64,000 nucleotides of DNA, taken from NCBI GenBank assembly GCA_937625935.1, contig OW569359.1:372001-436000 (forward strand), read 5' to 3'. Of the stretch, positions 29,264 through 36,798 are shown one piece after another; the first letter of the stretch is position 1, and each line of letters begins with the position of its first letter. This DNA is from Tetramitus jugosus. Taxonomy: Eukaryota > Heterolobosea > Eutetramitea > Acrasida > Vahlkampfiidae. The notes beneath the pieces were generated by a model that had not been told where the DNA came from, did no database searches, and worked only from the letters and a program-made list of their open reading frames with translations. Position numbers and translations under genes: made by a program.

Positions 29264-29968
29264 CTTGTTGGTGGGCTGTACTTCTAGACGCTGGATGATT
29301 GAATGGGCATTTGTATATCGGCTGTGCTGGATCTCCAAGTAAGTGCAAGGGTCGATATTTAAGCCGTGCCAGAGCCCGCTCCTACGGTCACTCACTAGTT
29401 CCAGCACAGCACAGTCGAGACATTTGCAACATTCAATCATATTGGTCGAGAGAAAGTTCTCACCACTGTGGCTACTTTCTCGCTGCAGCCCAAACCAGTT
29501 TTATCACAATAAAAAAAAAATACAATGTGGTTTGTTGGAACCTTCAAAAATTCCTTCCGAATAAGATGCACTTTTTACCACCCTTTGAAGAGACTCCAAC
29601 TGCAAACACCACAACCTAAACGCTCACAAATTATCGAATAAAAGCCCTACTCACAGTTCCTGGTTCGGTCAAACTTTCCCCCCAAGCTGAACGGTCAGTG
29701 ACCGGTGTTCATTGAACGGCGAGTGAACGAAAAATGAGCGGAGGTCAAGAAATAGGTCCAATGACCCGAGCAAGAGCATGAACGGAATATTATTTCATTT
29801 ATTTTTCCGTAATTTCTACTGAACGCAAGAAAAAAATGAACTTTTATCAACGTGTAACCGCTTTAATAGAGGAAATCATCCTTTACGTAGATGGGGTAAA
29901 AAACGTCTATTCAGCTACTGTTAATACAAAAGTATGATGGAGGAGGATACGATGATTACAGCGATGTG
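29264..29968. other. Non-coding stretch spanning the right end of the Harbinger element
   Basis: About 700 bases. The part up to 29710 is element 3' flank with an A-rich tract near 29510. Beyond 29710, GAAC-containing words recur (GAACGG, GTGAACGAA) without a clear repeat unit. The frame of the Mrr-like gene stays open upstream of its ATG to about 29900 with plausible residues, so a short upstream exon cannot be excluded. Confidence 0.4.
29689..29710 (-). repeat. Right terminal inverted repeat with palindrome
   Basis: Read on the minus strand this begins GAACACCGGTCACTGACCG, matching the left end for the first nine bases and then forming its own short hairpin. It lies about 430 bp beyond the transposase stop. 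Confidence 0.6.
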
Positions 29969-30787
29969 ATGAACGATTTGGGTTCACGACAAAGAACGCT
30001 GAAGAACTACATTGATAATCATGAAAGGATTACCAATGATTACATGGAGAAAGTCAAGGAGCGTATTAAAACCTGTCTTGCCGACATTAGTCAATCCGAG
30101 CACTTGAAAGCAAAGAATGATGAATACGGATTAAGACCATCCACTGTATTTGAATGTTTAGTTGCCGCTTTATTGAAAGCTACTCATGTAGGAGGATCTG
30201 GTGATGGTGGTATTGATGGTAAAGGTGAAACCTTTATTATCCAATGTAAGGCAGGCAGGTCACAGGTAAAAAATGCTGCCAGTAACTACAGAGATACAAT
30301 CGCTGCTGGTATTATTCATGGTGTTAGTTGTGCATATTTAGTGGGAACATGGAAATTAGATGAATTTCCTTCTCAAAATGCTGTGCTAACCAAACTTCGT
30401 AACAATCATGCGGGTTACGAGCCAATTTCCAATTTTGAAGTAATTGTGATGGGCATTGAAGGAGTAACACGTGACATTGAGCAATTAGATGACTATAAGG
30501 AGTCACTAGAGTTTTTGTATCGATTTCTTAGTAGCCTCGACCACTTCGACCAGAAGGAGGAACTACTCGAAGCAATGAAGATGTTGATCGATTTTGATTA
30601 CACTGTTATGGAAGAAGGATACGCAAAGGTGCTGACAGCTATAAACACAAGCGATCAACAATGGGAACAAGATAAACAGGATGACCCTTCTCAGGCTGAA
30701 CTAGAAGCTTATTATCCCTCTGACTCAGAAGACGAAAGTGCCGACACATCTGATTCAGTAGATGAAAGTGATGAAATTGCGGAGTAG
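29969..30787 (+). CDS. Mrr-like restriction-endonuclease-fold protein
   Basis: 272 residues from ATG 29969. The core near residues 70-100 reads HVGGSGDGGIDGKGETFIIQ followed by CKAG. This fits the GxGxDGGID...(D/E/Q)xK nuclease motif of Mrr/type IV restriction enzymes, with catalytic Asp in GGID and Lys in QCK. The following segment (AASNYRDTIAAGIIHGVSCA) continues the alpha/beta fold. The C-terminal 50 residues are very acidic (SDSEDESADTSDSVDESDE). Mrr-type proteins cut modified or foreign DNA in bacteria; in eukaryotes such domains are found in transposons and transferred genes. A longer N-terminus is possible because the frame is open upstream. Substrate unknown. Confidence 0.65.
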   Translation: MNDLGSRQRTLKNYIDNHERITNDYMEKVKERIKTCLADISQSEHLKAKNDEYGLRPSTVFECLVAALLKATHVGGSGDGGIDGKGETFIIQCKAGRSQVKNAASNYRDTIAAGIIHGVSCAYLVGTWKLDEFPSQNAVLTKLRNNHAGYEPISNFEVIVMGIEGVTRDIEQLDDYKESLEFLYRFLSSLDHFDQKEELLEAMKMLIDFDYTVMEEGYAKVLTAINTSDQQWEQDKQDDPSQAELEAYYPSDSEDESADTSDSVDESDEIAE

Positions 30788-30797
30788 GACACAATTT

Positions 30798-31005
30798 TTA
30801 CAGAACACATTTGTCTCCATCACAGTAAAGCTCTGGTAATGGATCAATACCTTTTCTAACAACATTGCTGATTGGACTCTCTTCTCCAGACAATGGAGCA
30901 TTAACAAGTGCAATCATTTGGTTGTATGTATCCTCTTCAATCTCTTCGTATGGTGCTTGCTTGTAAATCTTATTGTAGTTTATAGTCTGGGCAGAAACTA
31001 ATTCC
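30798..31005 (-). pseudogene. 3' relic of a class II ribonucleotide reductase gene
   Basis: The frame encodes YNKIYKQAPYEEIEEDTYNQ, then SPISNVV, ending IDPLPELYCDGDKCVL. It matches the last 60 residues of the RNR at 36799-38923 with about 11 differences. A few more degraded bases match just upstream (GGAATTAGTTTC against GGTATTAGCTTC), after which homology ends near 31005. The redox cysteines of the tail (CDGDKC) are kept, but there is no catalytic domain. The copy is more diverged than the PEBP repeat, so it is older or came from another RNR gene. Confidence 0.82.
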
Positions 31006-31223
31006 AGAATCAATGCATACCGGTGTTGCCCCCACTAATAAACTGACTGTACATGTTTCAGGTGATCATTATTGCTGCTTTGTTGGTTCATGGCAAGAAG
31101 AAGCTCAAATTGAATAGTCCAACACACATACAAGTATAAGTACACTTCCCTTTACAATCTTGTAACAACGGAAATAATTCCCCTTCTTTACAAAATCTAT
31201 TTTTATATTTCAAAAACTCACAC

Positions 31224-31868
31224 ATGCATTCATTTTCTTCTCTTGAGACTCTCTCCCCCAATAATGATTTGATTAATCATTTCAAGCAGATCTTCAAAGA
31301 TTACGAAGCTTTTGTCATTGATACCAACGTACTCATCAAACTCGTGCTAAATGAAGACCTCCACGAAGCAGCAAAAGCTGCTTGGCTAGCACTTATTGAA
31401 ATGGACAAGAGAATTTGTGCTCCTGCTGTGATAATGATTGAATTCAAGAGTGTTTTGCTCAAAAGGTTGAAGAAGAGAAATACAATCGACAAAACAACCT
31501 ACGACAGCGCTGTTGCCTATGGAGATAAGCTGTTTCCTAAATTACAGTTGTACCAAATGACCAGTGAATTCGTTGGTACATACTCGTTATTTGACGATGT
31601 AGTGACTAAATCGAGTGTCCCCTTAACAGCAGCTGATGCCTTCTTCGTGACTCTTTGTTGTTTGATAGAAGAAGAACAAGAAGAAGAAGAAGAAGGGGAT
31701 GATAGAGATGTGGTGAAGACAATGAAGACAATGCTTCTGACTTATGACAAAGAAATGAAAGATACTGCGGGTGTGTTTTCTTTGGAATACCACAGTCCAG
31801 CACCAAAGAAGACACAAAAGAAGAAACAGAAAAAATGGTTTGGCAAGAAATATAAGCACAGCAAATAA
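31224..31868 (+). CDS. PIN-domain protein (putative ribonuclease)
   Basis: 214 residues from ATG 31224. PIN acidic residues are in order: Asp in FVIDTNVLIKLV (near 33), Glu in VIMIEFKSVLLKRL (near 73), Asp in LTAADAFFVTLC (near 139), and Asp in LLTYDKEMKDT. The layout is that of VapC-like PIN proteins, which cut RNA with bound Mg or Mn. An inserted acidic run (EEEQEEEEEGDD) and a strongly basic tail (KKTQKKKQKKWFGKKYKHSK) are added; the tail could bind nucleic acid or direct nuclear entry. No antitoxin-like partner gene is visible beside it. Function in the cell is unknown. Confidence 0.72.
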   Translation: MHSFSSLETLSPNNDLINHFKQIFKDYEAFVIDTNVLIKLVLNEDLHEAAKAAWLALIEMDKRICAPAVIMIEFKSVLLKRLKKRNTIDKTTYDSAVAYGDKLFPKLQLYQMTSEFVGTYSLFDDVVTKSSVPLTAADAFFVTLCCLIEEEQEEEEEGDDRDVVKTMKTMLLTYDKEMKDTAGVFSLEYHSPAPKKTQKKKQKKWFGKKYKHSK

Positions 31869-31874
31869 AATAAA

Positions 31875-32288
31875 TTATTGGTTTATTCTTCGTAATGATC
31901 CCGGACGAAAGTGCTTGGTTACATCCTTGTATGTAAGATTGGAAGTGTCTGTACTATCCTCTGTTTCCCTTGTAGCTAGTTCTACGCGTTTCAATATTCT
32001 TCCTTTGTTTTTGAAGTGTTTCGTAACATCTTTGTAGGTTAACTTGTTGTCATCATTTGTAACTTGAGGAGGGTTGCCTTTGTAGGTTAACTTGTTGTCA
32101 TTTGTAGCTTGAGGAGGGTTTTTGGAGAAGAATTCTATGAGGAAGAACCATATAGTAAAAAAACTGAGTCCCAATATTTTGAAGTAGTTAGTGTCCTTCT
32201 CTTCCTGAATAGTTGTGGTAGTGTGTTGTTGTGTCTTTTGCTTCTTACTGGGTTTTTGTTTTTGTTCATTAACAAGAAAGCGTGCCAT
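31875..32288 (-). CDS. Small membrane protein with LTYKDVTKHF repeats
   Basis: 137 residues from ATG 32288. A basic N-terminus (KQKPSKKQKTQQHTTTTIQ) precedes one hydrophobic segment (YFKILGLSFFTIWFFLIEFF). The rest contains repeats: NKLTYKG, NKLTYKDVTKHFKNKG, and NLTYKDVTKHFRPG, with PPQATND/PPQVTND spacers. At DNA level TTTGTAGGTTAACTTGTTGT occurs twice in tandem, showing recent duplication. It ends 6 bp from the stop of the PIN gene on the other strand. No family recognised. Confidence 0.5.
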   Translation of the reverse strand: MARFLVNEQKQKPSKKQKTQQHTTTTIQEEKDTNYFKILGLSFFTIWFFLIEFFSKNPPQATNDNKLTYKGNPPQVTNDDNKLTYKDVTKHFKNKGRILKRVELATRETEDSTDTSNLTYKDVTKHFRPGSLRRINQ

Positions 32289-32583
32289 AGTGTCTGTGTG
32301 GGAACGCTGTTTTTTTTGTTGGTTGCTTGCGATTTGTTGACTAAAAATAGTGTGAATTTCTTGAGGATTCGAAAATGTTGGCGGTTTGGAACATGCCCGT
32401 GGTTTATATTGAGATACACTATTTTGCCATCACAGTAAAGTCACTACAACATAGGGGCAGCGAAAATGAAGCCGATTCACACTTCCGCGGCGGATATTTG
32501 AGAAAAATAGACCACAAAAATGAGGATAAGAGTCGAATACAACACAAGCACAGAGGTCTAACCAAGAAAATAAAAAAACTACA

Positions 32584-32967
32584 ATGCAGAGACCTACACC
32601 ACTGACGAATGAGAGGGATCAGTTGTTTCGCAAGAGTTACGAGGTCAATCGAGCAATGGAATTTCTCACGAATACAAGACAGATCCTATTCAATAGACTT
32701 CAGCCAAATGTACTCCAATATGGAAGAAACATGGTACTGGGTTCTTGTCCCATGAGGATTTTGGAACAAATTGTACAACACCAAGGCCACTTTAAAGAAA
32801 GAACATCTCATAGGAGGGCTATTTCCAATGGTATCAAAAGAAAAGTTATGTTCAAACATTACATTTTCGATAGTAAAATGCCTGACTTGGGTGGTGTTTG
32901 GAAGCACAGATATTTTACAAGAGGAAAACTCTTTTTAGATGCTTTTACACAAGAATTGCCATCATGA
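32584..32967 (+). CDS. Hypothetical protein, 127 residues
   Basis: ATG 32584 begins MQRPTPLTNERDQLFRKSYE. The protein is basic, with predicted helices (NRAMEFLTNTRQILFNRLQP) and a conserved-looking SCPMRILEQIVQHQGHF segment. No domain recognised. It lies between the LTYKD-repeat gene and the transposase-like gene, and the frame has no obvious decay. Confidence 0.4.
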   Translation: MQRPTPLTNERDQLFRKSYEVNRAMEFLTNTRQILFNRLQPNVLQYGRNMVLGSCPMRILEQIVQHQGHFKERTSHRRAISNGIKRKVMFKHYIFDSKMPDLGGVWKHRYFTRGKLFLDAFTQELPS

Positions 32968-33055
32968 TAAACAGTGAGGACAATAGGGTATTCTGTAATT
33001 GGACTCAGAGAACTCAATTTCTGGACAGTGGCATGAGATGGTGGGGCTTGTAACA

Positions 33056-35647
33056 TCAGTAAGGCTTATATCGATATGAATGTTGATTGGTATTTTCATC
33101 TTCAGTTAGTTCCCATAAACTCATCATTGTTGGTGTATTAAACGATGAGTCATAAACGAATAAACTGTCCAGTTCATCTTCTATGTTTACATCTTCTAGT
33201 GCTTCATTACTTTGAGAGTAATTTTCCTCCTCACTCAATACTAAGCCTTCATATTGTTCTTCTTCTTGTGATAATTCACTGCTAGTGAAAATATCTTCCT
33301 CGATCAACATATTTGAACTTTCTTCTATCTGACTTCTTTCAGAACTCTCCTCACCGAGAATAATTTGAACAGGCATTACCTGTTGATCAATAGACGGGGG
33401 ACAATAATTTTCTAAAGTTCCTTCTTCTTGAAAGGCCTGGAATTCCTCCATCTGTACTATCGATTGATACAATTGGTCCGATCTTTGACTGTTGTCTATT
33501 CTATCACATCTCTTACGTCTCTGTCTAGGAAGATTCCAACATAAATTGACATTGTTTAGGACTACCCACACCTGTCTGAGCGAAAAACTGAATAGTTGAG
33601 TAAGTATATCGTGACCCGATCGACCTCCTTCATGATTCGTTCCTCTCGTATAGCAGTTGTTCATCAGTTGATGATGAGACTCCAAAACTTGAGTACTGAA
33701 AGGACATAAACTCTTGTACTCTTCTATCAACGTTGGTAAATGGTGTATTAGAATATGAAGATACCATCCTACTCCTTGTTGGGGCCATCTTTGAGAAATA
33801 CATTCTCCTAATTTCTTCAGCAATTGTTCTAAAGACTCATCATGTCTCTTGGATAAGTGCTCTGTTGTTCCCTCGAGATAATCGAAGCATATGGTAGCCC
33901 AGAGTAACCATATGTTAGACAGTAATCGGTCAAAGTACCGATCATCATTAAAAATAGTACTAGTGCTTTTCAATATCATTGTACACTGTTCTCCTGTTAG
34001 TGGAGGACATCTGTAACTTCCATTATCAACCACCTCCTGTTCATCATCAATGTCAACTGAACTAGAACCTTCTTTGGTTACAAAGTGAAAGCCTTTAAGT
34101 CCTTTTAACTTATCGATTTCTTTTTCAATGATATCCATAAGCTCTCGATCCCCTCGACTGGATAGAAGTAATAAATTTCGAGTAATAGCTTGTTTGCAAT
34201 GTAGATTACATACTATAAAGTTGATTCGCTCACCATGAACATGCAAATCTCGTTTGTTCCTAATTTTTCCAAACTTGTTGGCTTTTGATTTGGTGCATAC
34301 ACAATAGGGACAGAAGAGATCAGTATCTGAATAGAGACCGCCATCCACAATCGAGTCCAGGAAACAGAGATCAGTGCACCATACTGGCTTAATGGTTGTT
34401 GAGGCTTCCTTGTTCGAACAAGTGACAGACACTAAATAGTTCAACACCCTTAGGGACACGAGATCCTTAATTGTGGTTTCAAGATACCCACGACCCAAAG
34501 ACTCACAACCTCTCCAAAGGACTGTAGGAAAGACGGATCTTCTACATTGGCTATCAAATTCCTTCAATCCCACTGTTTTGATAGTAAAAATATTGGTTCC
34601 GTCGTTCCCTCTCAACCTCCCTCTCTGTCCATCACCACTGAAAACTAAGTATACTTCTGATGGAAGAACACCGTGAAGCTTTAACTCAATAGCTAGAATC
34701 GCTTTGATAACGACCAGGAAGCAACAACTCACAGAGACCACAATCTTATCAACAATTTCTTCATCGATTGTAAAGTAATTCTCTATCTCGTCAAATATCG
34801 ATTGTTTTCTGTTTGATAGTGCCGTCAAATTAGGGAATCCAATTGCATCCACCATTCTATAGAGGAAGAAGTAAGCTCTATCACTTAACAAAATTCTATC
34901 TTTCATGTAAATAAAAACATCGCAGTTCATCGTAATTTGGCCAGTACATAGTGATTGAACTCTTGCAATGTTATCCTTATGTCGAGAGCAAAACGATTGG
35001 ATTATTGTGAAAAGGATACTCGGATTGATTATTGTCAGGTATATTGTCAACACAGTTACCAATGATTGATTCGATAGTTCTAAAAGCTTTTTGAATGTTT
35101 CTACCCAGTTCTTGACGTGGTTTCTTTGTTTAAAGGTCGTCTTTGTGTGAGTAGTGATTGGATCAGGTCGCCTCCTTGGTGCTCGTTTAACTGTATTAGA
35201 GCCACATCGATTACAGATCACTGCGAAGGCATCTTTGTTGATATTAATAGTGTTCTCTGGATTTTCAATATCATTGCTGGTGTTGTCTTTGGTGATCAGG
35301 TTGTTCAACCATGAGAAAACGTGTGCTGCTCGTTCTGGATTTGAAGGTAAGTATAATAGCCTGGTGCAGAATCGGATATCTCCATAGCAAAGATTGTTAA
35401 ATTTGACTGTCGGTATTGTTTGCTTAAGTGACTTCACACCAGAATATGCAGCGCCGGTGTAGTGAGTAAGTTGAGCAATGTTCAAATAAAACAACTGATT
35501 GTAAATGATTGTGTTGATAGTTGTATCACCATCAACAAATGCTATCATTGTATGGTTTTCTGCGATCGAGCGCCCATCACACTCGATTTCGGATGGTAAC
35601 CAACCAATCCTCATCAGGCAGAATGTTGTGGAGAGTTCTATTTTCAT
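33056..35647 (-). CDS. Large transposase-like protein with Cys/His insert
   Basis: 863 residues from ATG 35647. Features in order: an N-terminal Cys pair (ICNRCGSNTVKRAPRRR); a central strand-like VYLVFSGDGQRGRLRGNDG with a possible first catalytic Asp; then VWCTDLCFLDSI with a second Asp. A zinc-type cluster (DLFCPYCVC...HVHG) is followed by a helical region with WYLHILIHHLPTLIEEY and FSTQVLESHHQLMNN (possible Glu). The tail is acidic. The plan of an RNase H-like fold interrupted by a Cys/His insert recalls the KDZ transposases and related uncharacterised animal and oomycete proteins, but I cannot assign it. The frame is intact, although the neighbourhood is decayed. It may be the active gene of a larger element. 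Confidence 0.5.
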   Translation of the reverse strand: MKIELSTTFCLMRIGWLPSEIECDGRSIAENHTMIAFVDGDTTINTIIYNQLFYLNIAQLTHYTGAAYSGVKSLKQTIPTVKFNNLCYGDIRFCTRLLYLPSNPERAAHVFSWLNNLITKDNTSNDIENPENTININKDAFAVICNRCGSNTVKRAPRRRPDPITTHTKTTFKQRNHVKNWVETFKKLLELSNQSLVTVLTIYLTIINPSILFTIIQSFCSRHKDNIARVQSLCTGQITMNCDVFIYMKDRILLSDRAYFFLYRMVDAIGFPNLTALSNRKQSIFDEIENYFTIDEEIVDKIVVSVSCCFLVVIKAILAIELKLHGVLPSEVYLVFSGDGQRGRLRGNDGTNIFTIKTVGLKEFDSQCRRSVFPTVLWRGCESLGRGYLETTIKDLVSLRVLNYLVSVTCSNKEASTTIKPVWCTDLCFLDSIVDGGLYSDTDLFCPYCVCTKSKANKFGKIRNKRDLHVHGERINFIVCNLHCKQAITRNLLLLSSRGDRELMDIIEKEIDKLKGLKGFHFVTKEGSSSVDIDDEQEVVDNGSYRCPPLTGEQCTMILKSTSTIFNDDRYFDRLLSNIWLLWATICFDYLEGTTEHLSKRHDESLEQLLKKLGECISQRWPQQGVGWYLHILIHHLPTLIEEYKSLCPFSTQVLESHHQLMNNCYTRGTNHEGGRSGHDILTQLFSFSLRQVWVVLNNVNLCWNLPRQRRKRCDRIDNSQRSDQLYQSIVQMEEFQAFQEEGTLENYCPPSIDQQVMPVQIILGEESSERSQIEESSNMLIEEDIFTSSELSQEEEQYEGLVLSEEENYSQSNEALEDVNIEDELDSLFVYDSSFNTPTMMSLWELTEDENTNQHSYRYKPY

Positions 35648-35795
35648 TTCAGTACAACAATTGGAAGATCATGAAAAAGGATTACAAGATTGGAAAAAAA
35701 CAACGCCTTAATCCTCCGAACCGTCGGTTGAGATAATTAGGTCGTTGTTCATTTTGAATTGCTTCTCATCAAGTCGACAAGAAAATACTCAAAAC

Positions 35796-36387
35796 ATGGT
35801 ATCCGTAAAGGAACTTTCGAGGGAAACAGTCGTTGCCCTTAAAAGAAATTTACTGAGTAAAACAAATCCCGAACAACAGTTTAGGATTTTTGCTTCTGCT
35901 CCTTACGCCATTGCTTGTACTTTTCCTTCCTTTTTAGGTCTTCCGTTTGTTATCGCGCTTCTTTCCTTCGGCGCTTCTCTTTCCAGTGTTGCCGCAGTAT
36001 TGAATTTCTCTCATTCGACGGAGTTGAGCCCTCAATTTGGTTATCAATGGATCCCCGATAGGAGTTGGTTGCACAGATGAAGTACGATATGCATGACGTA
36101 CTTGATGGTTGTCCTTATTTGGAGGACCCTCAGACATGCAAGGTCTATCTTTGGTCAAAGTGGATAGAGGTGAGGAGTTCGCAGTGGATTTCTTTGTAGA
36201 CGATGTTGATGACCCGGGAGATTTCTTTGCCGTAGATTGGGACTTTTTCTGGGCTTCTCTTTGGCTTGGCTTGCGGTATGGTGCACCGCTATTCCAGTGG
36301 CTAACTGGTGTTCTTGGTTCAACTAGAGTGTTGGTTTGTTTTGTCGTTTTTTGTTTTTCTTGGTTGTACTTTGCTGCTGTTGGTTAA
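35796..36387. other. Unresolved coding-like region, strand uncertain
   Basis: On the plus strand ATG 35796 gives 94 residues (MVSVKELSRETVVALKRNLL, then a hydrophobic half). On the minus strand a long frame ending at 35934 is rich in Lys, Ser and Thr (AQKKSQSTAKKSPGSSTSST, then KRSAEGKKRDNKRKT), as in a basic nuclear tail; it has no clear start. One may be the shadow of the other. Neither has a recognised family. Confidence 0.25.
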
Positions 36388-36798
36388 CTTTTAAAGGACA
36401 GAGACGATGAACAATTATCATCATCGAGGCACCAAAAGAGAGGTCTAAGAAAAATCTCCCAGAGTGACCAAAGTTGTCACTAGACTGAGGACACAAAAAG
36501 TGTTGTGGGCGTTGGAGAAACTACAGATTTATTGATGGAGCGTCGACAGATCGCCCGGTTTTTTTGTAATTGGAAATCTTTTTTTCGGCTATAAACAGGG
36601 TGTTAAAAACAGAGAGGACCAAATGCCCCCTCCAAAAGAAACACCACTATGTTCTAGTGGGTAACGGGGGCTTGCATTGGTTTTGTCGGACATTGCCCGC
36701 ACGAACAAGGTTCTTGGAAGTTCTTTCTCCTTGTGCAATGACATATCTGAGCTTGTATGAATCAATAAAGTTATTCGTATTTAAAGAATAATTAGTGT
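36388..36798. other. Intergenic, no gene seen
   Basis: 411 bases between the unresolved region and the RNR stop. Short frames only; no RNA gene or repeat seen. Confidence 0.4.

Larger units (their letters stand above)
26994..29710. mobile_element. PIF/Harbinger-type DNA transposon, about 2.7 kb
   Basis: Two divergent genes (27517-28212 minus, 28319-29263 plus) give the two-gene layout of PIF/Harbinger elements: a DDE transposase and a partner DNA-binding protein. The ends share GAACACCGG as an inverted repeat (26994-27002 and, on the other strand, 29702-29710), each followed inward by a short palindrome. I do not see a clean 3 bp target duplication, so the exact ends may be off by a few bases. 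The transposase looks intact. Confidence 0.68.

Noticed and set aside
28874-29440. 188-residue minus-strand frame over the Harbinger transposase end
   Set aside because: The sense frame holds the catalytic Asp and Glu and clear family motifs; the antisense has none.
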